Assembly: GCA_900553155.1 (NCBI GenBank)
Contig: USCM01000004.1
Coordinates: 1-21,813, forward strand
DNA length: 21,813 bases
From: an uncultured Prevotella sp.
Lineage (GTDB): Bacteria > Bacteroidota > Bacteroidia > Bacteroidales > Bacteroidaceae
Direction: 5' to 3'
The position numbers and the translations under genes were made by a program. The notes beneath the pieces are model-generated. The model was not told where the DNA came from. It saw only the letters and a program-made list of their open reading frames with translations, and made no database searches. Each line of letters starts with the position of its first letter. Positions within the stretch are counted from its first letter, which is position 1. Positions 15,659 through 21,813 of this stretch are shown here, one piece after another.

Positions 15659-15670
15659 CTGCATATCTGT

Positions 15671-17692
15671 TTATTTCTTAAGCAAGTCTTTCAGGCGCAT
15701 ACGCAGCTGCGGCATACATACCGGCTTCGACATATATGCGTCCATTCCCGACGCCAATATCTTCTCCTCGTCGGCGCTTGTGGCATAGGCAGTAAGGGCG
15801 AGTATAGGCGTCGCGGGCGACTTCTTCTTTATCAGTGTGGCAGCCTCGTAACCGTTCATCACAGGCATATTGATGTCCATAATGACGATGTCGGGCTTGC
15901 ACGTGTCGAACACGTCTACCGCCTCCTTGCCGTTCCAAGCATGCACAAGCTTGTACTCGCGTGTCAGTATAGCCCTCACCAGTTTGTAGTTGCTCTCGTT
16001 GTCCTCTGCCACAAGTATTGTAGGCTTGTCGGCCTCTGGTGTGTTCCGGGCAGCCAACGATTGCATTGCATTGGTTGGCTGCACATCCTTCGGCTTGTCC
16101 ACGCTCTTGCCTGAGGCATCCGCATCGTATGGAATGGTGAAGTGGAAGGTAGAGCCTTTGCCAGGCTCTGATTCTGCCCATATCTTTCCGCCAAATCGCG
16201 AGACGATGCTCTTGCATATAGCCAAGCCCAAACCGTTGCCCTTCATAAAGGCGTTGAGCTTTACAAAGCGGTCGAAGATGTCGTTGATGTGCTGCGGGTC
16301 GATGCCCACACCTGTGTCCTTGACGTAGAAGTCGAGCTGCTTGCCCTTCTGCGCATAGCCCATGGTGATGGTTCCGCTCTCGGTATACTTTATGGCATTG
16401 GTAACGAGGTTGGTCAACACCTGTACCAGGCGGTTGGGGTCGAGGTGCAAGGTGCAGCTTGGCAAGCCCAGCTCGCAGCGCATGGCTACGGGCTTTGCGT
16501 GGTCGAGGCGCAGGCGCAGCGACTCTCCAGTTTCCCTCATCACGGTGTTGAGGTCGAAGTCCTTGTCGTTAAACTCCATTGTGCCTGCCTCTATCTTCGA
16601 GAGATCGAGTATGTCGCCCACAAGCTGCAGCAGCTGGTTGCTGTTCGACTGTATGATGTGCGAGTACTCCTGCTGCTCCTCCGGCGAGTCGGCACCGATA
16701 AGCAGTTGGGAGAAACCAACGATGGCATTGAGCGGTGTGCGTATCTCGTGGCTCATATTGGCAAGGAAAGCCGACTTGAGGTTGTTCAGCTCGTCTGCCT
16801 TGTTCTTAGCCTCGACAAGCATGCGCTCCATATTCTTGCGCTTCGTAACGAGCTGCATCGAGCCTACAAGCGTCTTGACGGAGCCGTCGTGGTGGCGTTC
16901 GCCCACAACCATGCGTATCTCATACCACTCCTTCCTCATACCCTCGCCACGGTCTTCCTCGCACTCCATGTCGTACTTCACACGCTTTATCTTGCCGTCG
17001 CGCAGGTCGTCGAGCAAGCGTTGTAGCTCGTTGCGGTTTTCGGGAGAGAACTTCTCAAACATCTCTTCGCCCGTCAGCGTAATGCTGTTGGTCTTGTGTA
17101 TGTCGGTATTGTCGTCGTCGAGCAGCACACAGGTTACAAGCTCGGTATCTACATACATCGTTACCGGGGTGATGTGGCTTACGGTGAGCGATACCTCCAT
17201 CTGTCGGCGCAAGCTGCACACAGCCTCCTGCGTGCGGTGCAGGTCGGTACTGTCGATAAGGAAGAAGTCGATGAGGTTGGTGTTGGGGCGCATCTTTGCA
17301 ACGCAGTCGTAGTAGACATGCGCATCCGTGTCGTAGTATTGAAAGTTTACGGGTCCGCCCAACTGCCGTGCCGAGTTTGCGGCACCAAGGAACGTACCCT
17401 GTCCTCCGGGAAACACCTCGCTGCTGTACTTGCCTATAGGGTCTACGTCCGACTTATAATAGTCGAAGCAGCGCTTGTTCATCTTATGTATCTTGAGGTC
17501 GACCATGTTGCCGCCGTTGTCCATTATCATCTCTTCGAGATAATACAGAGCCGGCATCGAGTCGACAATACAGTCTACCCTACTCTCTTCGGCAGCACTG
17601 CTCTCTTTAATGTTGCGTTTCAGCAAGAAGTGGTAAACAAGTATGCACACGAGTGCCGCCAAGAACGAGCATAATACACTTAATAAAACCAT
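15671..17692 (-). CDS. Hybrid sensor histidine kinase/response regulator
   Basis: A 673-residue membrane-anchored hybrid kinase. One transmembrane segment (about 2-24) is followed directly by cytoplasmic sequence, so there is no periplasmic sensor. Residues 35-155 and 165-285 look like two PAS-type sensor domains (first with SMPALYYLEEM; second ending VGSMQLVTKRK). A coiled coil at 285-305 leads to HisKA with phospho-acceptor H315 (ANMSHEIRTPLNAIVGFSQLL). The ATPase domain shows the N box (N428/N432), DTGVGI (459-464) and GNGLGL (485-490). A linker (about 522-555) joins a receiver with E563/D564, phospho-Asp D606 (IMDINMPVMNGYEA) and K656. All catalytic residues appear intact. Its start is 6 bp after the response regulator gene on the same strand, so the two are almost certainly coexpressed. 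The signal sensed is unknown. Confidence 0.94.
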   Translation of the reverse strand: MVLLSVLCSFLAALVCILVYHFLLKRNIKESSAAEESRVDCIVDSMPALYYLEEMIMDNGGNMVDLKIHKMNKRCFDYYKSDVDPIGKYSSEVFPGGQGTFLGAANSARQLGGPVNFQYYDTDAHVYYDCVAKMRPNTNLIDFFLIDSTDLHRTQEAVCSLRRQMEVSLTVSHITPVTMYVDTELVTCVLLDDDNTDIHKTNSITLTGEEMFEKFSPENRNELQRLLDDLRDGKIKRVKYDMECEEDRGEGMRKEWYEIRMVVGERHHDGSVKTLVGSMQLVTKRKNMERMLVEAKNKADELNNLKSAFLANMSHEIRTPLNAIVGFSQLLIGADSPEEQQEYSHIIQSNSNQLLQLVGDILDLSKIEAGTMEFNDKDFDLNTVMRETGESLRLRLDHAKPVAMRCELGLPSCTLHLDPNRLVQVLTNLVTNAIKYTESGTITMGYAQKGKQLDFYVKDTGVGIDPQHINDIFDRFVKLNAFMKGNGLGLAICKSIVSRFGGKIWAESEPGKGSTFHFTIPYDADASGKSVDKPKDVQPTNAMQSLAARNTPEADKPTILVAEDNESNYKLVRAILTREYKLVHAWNGKEAVDVFDTCKPDIVIMDINMPVMNGYEAATLIKKKSPATPILALTAYATSADEEKILASGMDAYMSKPVCMPQLRMRLKDLLKK

Positions 17693-17698
17693 TAGCTA

Positions 17699-18706
17699 TC
17701 AGATTTGTAAAAGGATTTGGAATTGACAAGTGCCGTCGTCATCGCGGTCGCACACCACAGCTCCGTTCATCTTCGAAGCTATCTCGAGCGCTATCTCCAC
17801 ACGCATGTCGGTAGTTTCTACATCCTCGTCCACCATCTTGGTAGATATAACGATGCTTGTAAGGCCGCCGTCCACAGCCGCCGTCACATGTACGTGACCC
17901 TCGCTCATACGGCAAGCGTACGACATGAGGTTGGTTACGACGGCACGGAAGAGCGAGGGGTCGGCGCTTACGCTTGTGTCGGCAGACATCTGTATGTCCC
18001 ACTCTATGCCACGAGCCTTGGTTGCCGGCTTAATGAGGCTTATCACGTCCTGCAGAGTTTGGTTTACGGATATTTTGGCGTTGCGCACGTAGTAGTTTTG
18101 CATACGTCGCACGGTCCAGTCTACCAAAGCTCTTGGCGAGTGGTCGGGCAGGTTCAGGAGGTCGTCGTTCACGAGGTCGATAGGCACACACAGCGCCATA
18201 TCTGTAAGCATACGCGAGAACTGGTCTTGCTTTTGGCAAGCCACGAAGGCAAGCAATCGCATCGTTCCGTCGTAGTTGGATGTCGCAGTAGGCACCGTCT
18301 CTTGTTGTTTGCGGTTGTCTTCGACATTCTTTATTTGGTTTTGGATGCTGGCTATCAGTCGTTCTTGCACAAATGGTTTGGTAACAAACTCGTTGGCACC
18401 TGCATCCATACCCTCCTTGATGTCCGAGTCGGAGTTGAGCGCAGAGAGCAAAATGATAGGAATGTCTTGTGTCTTGGGGTTGGCTCGTATGGCTCGTGTT
18501 GTCTCAAAGCCGTTCATATTGGGCATAAGTATGTCCAACAGTATACAATCGGGATGCTCGTAGGTCAACACCTCAAGTGCTTGCTGACCGCTTGTGGCAC
18601 TAAGAACCTTAAACTTCTGTTTGGCGAGCATGCCCTTAACCAGCAATATGTTTACCGGCACGTCGTCAACAACAAGCACTGTATATTGCGAATTGTCTAT
18701 TGTCAT
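17699..18706 (-). CDS. Response regulator with degenerate kinase-like C-terminal domain
   Basis: A 335-residue protein. Residues 8-128 form a complete receiver domain: D14/D15 (VVDDVP), phospho-Asp D58 (LLDILMPNMNG), S88 (LLSALN) and K110 (TKPF). No DNA-binding domain follows. Residues 145-335 resemble a histidine kinase core that has lost its chemistry: in the dimerisation-like part no HE-R/K-TP motif is seen, the N box reads DPSLFRAVVTNLMSYACRM with only N259 kept, and the DxGxG and GLGL motifs are absent (VEIALEIASKMNG at 303-315 sits where the latter should be). The terminal TCQFQILL matches the usual last strand of the ATPase fold. It may act as an adaptor or modulator of the adjacent hybrid kinase, whose gene begins 6 bp downstream; this is inference. 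Confidence 0.88.
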   Translation of the reverse strand: MTIDNSQYTVLVVDDVPVNILLVKGMLAKQKFKVLSATSGQQALEVLTYEHPDCILLDILMPNMNGFETTRAIRANPKTQDIPIILLSALNSDSDIKEGMDAGANEFVTKPFVQERLIASIQNQIKNVEDNRKQQETVPTATSNYDGTMRLLAFVACQKQDQFSRMLTDMALCVPIDLVNDDLLNLPDHSPRALVDWTVRRMQNYYVRNAKISVNQTLQDVISLIKPATKARGIEWDIQMSADTSVSADPSLFRAVVTNLMSYACRMSEGHVHVTAAVDGGLTSIVISTKMVDEDVETTDMRVEIALEIASKMNGAVVCDRDDDGTCQFQILLQI

Positions 18707-18750
18707 TGCGTAATTATAGGTTTAATGTCGTTATAATGTAGTATAATTTG

Positions 18751-18758
18751 CAAAGATA
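18751..18758 (-). promoter_or_regulatory. -7 promoter element of the response regulator-kinase pair
   Basis: On the - strand this reads TATCTTTG, matching TAnnTTTG, 44 bp upstream of the response regulator ATG. No clear -33 element is seen. Confidence 0.6.
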
Positions 18759-18842
18759 GACAAAATAATTGGGATGGGGATTATAAAAGGAAGAAAGTTT
18801 GGGGCACAGCCTCTACTTAATGGCGGGGCATAGGGAACATGA

Positions 18843-18920
18843 AGCGGCGAGCGCCTCGCTCGCCGAGCAAGCAAGGCTTTATTAGGAGCGGCGAGCGCCT
18901 CGCTCGCCGAGCAAGCAAGG
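18843..18920. repeat. REP-like palindrome, two exact copies
   Basis: A 34-bp unit at 18843-18876 recurs exactly at 18887-18920 (period 44 bp). Each holds a perfect 9-bp stem, CGGCGAGCG with CGCTCGCCG, around loop CCT, followed by the tail AGCAAGCAAGG. The copies are much richer in G+C than the surrounding spacer. A diverged copy lies at 8042-8061. The rest of the 18707-18963 spacer shows no gene. Confidence 0.88.
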
Positions 18921-18963
18921 TTTGTAATATAATAGGAGAGACAACTCTGGGTAATACAGATTA

Positions 18964-20100
18964 TCATATACCTTCGCCCCAAAGTCTTCTAAAAAAATCA
19001 ATGATATAGATACACTCTACATCTCCCATCTTTCTGTTGATAGGATCTAACGAAACTATCAACAGTTTGCTTTCTGGATAATCAGAGGCGAAAGTTTTAA
19101 GACCTTTTAAATGCCTTGGCAGTACCTCCTCTACAGATTTTATCTCTATTGCTACTCTTGCATCACCAATCACAGCATCCACCTCTTGACCAGTATAAGC
19201 CCTCCAATAACTCAATTGTTCCATACTTTCCCTATAACTGAGCCAAGCCCTTAACTCTTGAATTACAAGGTGTTCGAAAGCATGACCATACTCAACCGTA
19301 CCTCTCACCAATTCCTTACGATTCAACAAATGATTGGCTACACCGATATCAAAATAATAGAATCGAGGAGCCTGCACCAATCTGCGTTTCATTGTCTTGG
19401 TATAAGCAGGTACACGGAATCCTAAAAGAGTGTCCTCCAATATGTCAAAATAGTTACCAACAGTATTGGCACTTACACCACAATCTTGAGCTATATTATG
19501 GTTATTTATCATTTCGCCATCTGTTAATGCCGCAACCTCCAAAAAACGCTGAAAAGTGTTTAGATTCCTTACAAGAGCCTCTTCCTTTATTTCTTCTTTA
19601 AGATAAACATCAATATATGCAGATAGACGACGATGCGGATTCTTTGCCAAATAATGCGGTGGCAACATTCCATAATTGATAGCTTGTTGTAAATCAAAGT
19701 TGGGAATCTCTGCACTTACAAAAGGAAATAGATATACAGGATATGCTCTGCCTCCCAATGTATTATAGCCTTTACGTTTCAATTTTCTGGCACTTGAACC
19801 ACATAGAATAAACACAAGCCCTTTTTCTGACATCAAACGATGTACTTCATTAAGCAACTCAGGCACTTCAGGTATCTCATCTATAATAACAAGCGTCCCT
19901 ACTTCCTTGTCAGAAAGCATCTCATAAAGCAGAGAAGGCCGACGACAGAAACGCCCCTTTAAAGTTGTATCCAACAAGTCAATGTATATACTGTTTGGAA
20001 ATTTCCGACGCAAAAAAGTACTCTTTCCTGTCTGACGGGCACCAAACAAGAATATACTATCCTCTAACTCATTATCAATATGGCATATACGCTCAATCAT
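18964..20100 (-). CDS. AAA ATPase with DUF4143 C-terminal domain
   Basis: A 378-residue member of the AAA_14/DUF4143 family, predicted ATPases of uncertain function found widely in Bacteroidota. Walker A is GARQTGKST (20-28), Walker B is VIIDE (71-75), and FILCGSSARKLK (97-108) holds the likely sensor 1 and arginine positions. A helix-turn-helix-like segment (about 198-226; NIAQDCGVSANTVGNYFDIL) follows. The DUF4143 part includes VPAYTKT and RFYYFDIGVANHLL. Near the C-terminus E276 (AFEHLV), D308 (QEVDAV) and E319/K321 (AIEIKS) give a PD-(D/E)XK nuclease-like pattern. Codon use is clearly more A+T-rich than in neighbouring genes, suggesting later acquisition. The leader carries two 32-bp repeats. 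Toxin, defence or DNA-processing roles are all unproven. Confidence 0.9.
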   Translation of the reverse strand: MIERICHIDNELEDSIFLFGARQTGKSTFLRRKFPNSIYIDLLDTTLKGRFCRRPSLLYEMLSDKEVGTLVIIDEIPEVPELLNEVHRLMSEKGLVFILCGSSARKLKRKGYNTLGGRAYPVYLFPFVSAEIPNFDLQQAINYGMLPPHYLAKNPHRRLSAYIDVYLKEEIKEEALVRNLNTFQRFLEVAALTDGEMINNHNIAQDCGVSANTVGNYFDILEDTLLGFRVPAYTKTMKRRLVQAPRFYYFDIGVANHLLNRKELVRGTVEYGHAFEHLVIQELRAWLSYRESMEQLSYWRAYTGQEVDAVIGDARVAIEIKSVEEVLPRHLKGLKTFASDYPESKLLIVSLDPINRKMGDVECIYIIDFFRRLWGEGI

Positions 20101-20124
20101 ACATCATGTATTTAATTTGTTTCT

Positions 20125-20188
20125 ATTGCGGATTTTCATAGATTTTCCGCAACAGTATTGCGGATTTTCATAGATTTTTCGCAACAAA
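20125..20188. repeat. Two 32-bp tandem repeats with internal inverted repeats in the ATPase gene leader
   Basis: Copies at 20125-20156 and 20157-20188 both read attgcggattttcatagatt and then diverge by a single base (ttccgcaaca against tttcgcaaca) before their last two bases. Copy 1 contains TTGCGGA (20126-20132) and TCCGCAA (20146-20152), a perfect 7-bp inverted repeat; copy 2 keeps it with one wobble or mismatch (20158-20164, 20178-20184). They lie between the promoter element and the ATG, so would be transcribed as two hairpins, or could act as a DNA operator. Confidence 0.85.
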
Positions 20189-20216
20189 GATACAATTATT
20201 TATTGAAACATACAAG
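20185..20216 (-). promoter_or_regulatory. Promoter of the AAA ATPase gene
   Basis: On the - strand, TATCTTTG (20185-20192) matches the -7 element, and CTTG (20213-20216) lies 20 bp upstream as a near-match to TTTG, the normal Bacteroidota spacing. Transcription would start within the second repeat copy, about 80 bp before the ATG. Confidence 0.68.
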
Positions 20217-20251
20217 CTTTTTGATATCGTATTTGGCATTAGGAGGGCACT

Positions 20252-20282
20252 AAAAAAGGAGGGCACTTTTTCAATGCCCTCC
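20252..20282 (-). terminator. Intrinsic terminator of the transporter-fructokinase operon
   Basis: Read on the - strand, GGAGGGCA (20282-20275) and TGCCCTCC (20265-20258) form a perfect 8-bp stem, followed by six U residues (A run on the + strand at 20252-20257). It lies 61 bp after the fructokinase stop codon. Confidence 0.9.
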
Positions 20283-20319
20283 TCCGAATCGTACCTTCTA
20301 TTATATACTTTAAAATAAT

Positions 20320-20345
20320 ATTATACGTTCATTATACCAACATTA
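20320..20345. repeat. Half-site of the palindromic element family (site C)
   Basis: ATTATACGTTCATTA at 20320-20334 is identical to the right-arm motif of element A (8167-8181). The bases after it (TACCAACATTA) resemble those after element B (TACTAACCTTA). There is no inverted partner nearby. The last three bases are the fructokinase stop codon. Confidence 0.6.
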
Positions 20346-21227
20346 CATGTTGCCAGCCTTTACCGCCTCCGGCAGTATCGGCATCGCTCCGTTCTGTGTG
20401 CACACATACGCGCTTACGTGTACCGCCAAACGGTGAGCCTCCTCCACCGGCTTTCCGGCAAGGATAGACGCGCAGAAGGTACCTGTGAACGAGTCGCCAG
20501 CACCAACAGTGTCGGCAACCTCCACCTTAGGTGTAGGCTGGAACGACATAGAGCCTGGTGTGAAGACGTAGCTGCCGTTTACGCCACATGTAAGCACAAG
20601 CATGTCGAGATTGTACTTGCCAAGTATCAGCCAGCACTTGTTCTCGATATCCAAGCCCGGATAGCCAAACATACGGCCTATGAGCACCAATTCCTCGTCG
20701 TTAATCTTCAGGACGTTACAGCGCTTCATGCTCTCGCAGATAACCTCCTTGGTATAGAAGCTTTGGCGCAGGTTGATGTCAAAAATCTTCATGCAGTCCT
20801 TAGGTGTGGCATCGAGGAACTTGTATATCGACTCGCGGCTCACAACATTGCGCTGTGCCAAAGAACCCCAGCACACGGCACGTGCATTCTCGGCAATAGC
20901 CTTGATGTCGTCGTTGAAGGGGATGTTGTCCCAAGCTACATTCTCCTTGATGTCGTATGTAGGTATGCCCTCGCCGTCGAGAGTCACCTGTACGGTGCCT
21001 GTTGGATAAGGCACACGCGGCATACAATACTGCAACTTCTTGTCTTCGAGCTGCTCAATAGTTTCCTCGGCAAGCTTGTCGTCGCCAAGGGCACTTACAG
21101 CGATAGAGTTAAGACCAAACTGTCCTGCATGGAACGCAAAGTTGGCAGGAGCGCCACCCAATTTCTTTCCTTCGGGAAGCACATCCCATAGTGCCTCGCC
21201 AAGACCTACTACATATTTATTTTCCAT
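20343..21227 (-). CDS. PfkB-family carbohydrate kinase, probable fructokinase
   Basis: A 294-residue ribokinase/PfkB-family sugar kinase. The N-terminal substrate signature is GEALWDVLPEGKKLGGAPANFAFH split across residues 10-33 (GGAPANFA at 24-31 is typical of fructokinases). FDINLRQ (149-155) and KINDEEL (174-180) are family blocks. The anion hole and catalytic base are in DTVGAGDSFTG (239-249), with D245 the likely base. Phosphorylation of fructose is the best guess, from the overall pattern and from the sugar transporter gene directly upstream; other sugars cannot be excluded. The start lies 2 bp after the transporter stop codon (TAATTATG), so translation is probably coupled. A strong terminator follows. 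Confidence 0.9.
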   Translation of the reverse strand: MENKYVVGLGEALWDVLPEGKKLGGAPANFAFHAGQFGLNSIAVSALGDDKLAEETIEQLEDKKLQYCMPRVPYPTGTVQVTLDGEGIPTYDIKENVAWDNIPFNDDIKAIAENARAVCWGSLAQRNVVSRESIYKFLDATPKDCMKIFDINLRQSFYTKEVICESMKRCNVLKINDEELVLIGRMFGYPGLDIENKCWLILGKYNLDMLVLTCGVNGSYVFTPGSMSFQPTPKVEVADTVGAGDSFTGTFCASILAGKPVEEAHRLAVHVSAYVCTQNGAMPILPEAVKAGNM

Positions 21228-21229
21228 AA

Positions 21230-21813
21230 TTATTGTTTTACTTTAGGTATATAACTCAATAGATAAACCACACCTACCGCCATTACTACGGCTGCCCAAA
21301 TCTGGGGATACTGCGAGCCTGCTGCCTTGGCAGCGTCGCTTGCAAAGCCCATGAAGAGCGGGAAGATGGTACCACCAAACAAACCCATAATCATAAGACC
21401 CGATACCTCGTTCTTCTTCTCGGGTGCTGAGAGCATTGCCTGCGAGAACACAATTGAGAAGACGTTTGAATTGCCGTAACCCACAAGGGCAATGGCTACC
21501 CAAAGCTCCCACTTCTCGGTGCCAAAGACAAAGCCTACCATAGACAGTGCCATCATAAGCACGATGATTGTGAAGAAGGTACGTATATTGAGTTTGCGCA
21601 TAAGTATTGAACCCGTGAAGCAGCCCAAGGTACGGAAGGCGAAGTATAAAGAGGTGGCATACTCAAACTGGCTCAGCGTATTGTCTGGACCGCCAAGACG
21701 TTCGAGCAGAATCTTAGGTGCTACTGCGTTGGTGCCTACGTCGATGCCTACGTGGCACATAATGCCGATGAACGACAGCAGGATGATGGGCGAGCTTAGC
21801 ATCTTAAGACAGT
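21230..21813 (-). CDS. MFS sugar transporter, C-terminal part (FucP/glucose-galactose type)
   Basis: The C-terminal 194 codons or so of a major facilitator superfamily transporter; the frame stays open to the right edge of the window, so the N-terminus lies outside and the internal Met at 21802 is not the start. About six hydrophobic segments are seen, matching the second half of a 12-helix permease. GIMCHVGIDVGTNAVAPKIL and, between later helices, FSQAMLSAPEKKNEVSGLM with MGLFGGTIFPLFMGFASD resemble the FucP/GluP fucose and glucose-galactose symporter family. The gene ends 2 bp before the fructokinase start. A fructose or sucrose uptake role is inferred from that pairing. Confidence 0.88.
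   Translation of the reverse strand, partial: CLKMLSSPIILLSFIGIMCHVGIDVGTNAVAPKILLERLGGPDNTLSQFEYATSLYFAFRTLGCFTGSILMRKLNIRTFFTIIVLMMALSMVGFVFGTEKWELWVAIALVGYGNSNVFSIVFSQAMLSAPEKKNEVSGLMIMGLFGGTIFPLFMGFASDAAKAAGSQYPQIWAAVVMAVGVVYLLSYIPKVKQ

Noticed and set aside
14861..15664. A 267-codon - strand open frame opposite the lipoprotein gene
   Set aside because: The + strand frame has a signal peptide, lipobox, promoter element and sensible composition; the - strand frame is a Val/Leu/Arg-rich shadow.
17717..18736. A 339-codon + strand open frame opposite the response regulator
   Set aside because: The opposite strand encodes a clear receiver domain with all active-site residues. The antisense translation is His/Val/Leu-rich without domain features.

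Overview
The window looks like chromosomal DNA of a Bacteroidales bacterium, most likely Prevotella or a close relative. Three things point there. Type IX secretion genes (porU, porV) lie directly upstream of ispF, the order I recall from Porphyromonas gingivalis. Intergenic regions repeatedly carry the Bacteroidota promoter element TAnnTTTG. The EF-Ts is about 50 residues longer than the E. coli protein, as in other Bacteroidota. Assignment to genus is inference.

Layout. 1-1475: end of rpsB, then tsf, closed by a strong intrinsic terminator. 1644-7597: a closely spaced + strand group of a fumarylacetoacetate hydrolase-family protein, porU, porV and ispF. 7598-8256: no protein gene, but a GC hairpin, tandem repeats, a classic promoter, tRNA-Val(UAC) with its terminator, a REP-like palindrome and a perfect 29-bp inverted repeat. 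8257-11732 (- strand): tadA followed by an unusual 984-residue protein joining two receiver-like domains to an orphan ATP-binding domain of the PEP synthase/PPDK type. 11820-12953: yraN and a BirA-type biotin ligase, read divergently from tadA. 12954-13149 holds a perfect 39-bp inverted repeat between two convergent transcripts.

13150-14706 (- strand): a glutathione peroxidase-family thiol peroxidase followed by thioredoxin reductase, a likely redox pair. 14936-15658 (+): an unrecognised lipoprotein, probably surface exposed. 15671-18706 (- strand): a receiver protein with a degenerate kinase-like C-terminus, followed after 6 bp by a hybrid sensor histidine kinase. 18707-18963 carries two exact copies of the REP-like palindrome. 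18964-20100 (- strand) is an A+T-rich AAA ATPase/DUF4143 gene whose leader contains two 32-bp repeats. 20343-21813 (- strand) is a sugar operon: the end of an MFS sugar transporter and a fructokinase-like PfkB kinase.

Most of the window is ordinary core metabolism. The parts worth a second look are the receiver/ATP-grasp fusion, the family of palindromic intergenic elements sharing a 15-bp end motif, the REP-like repeats, the pseudokinase response regulator, and the repeat-led ATPase gene. I saw no insertion sequence, phage gene, CRISPR array or rRNA.
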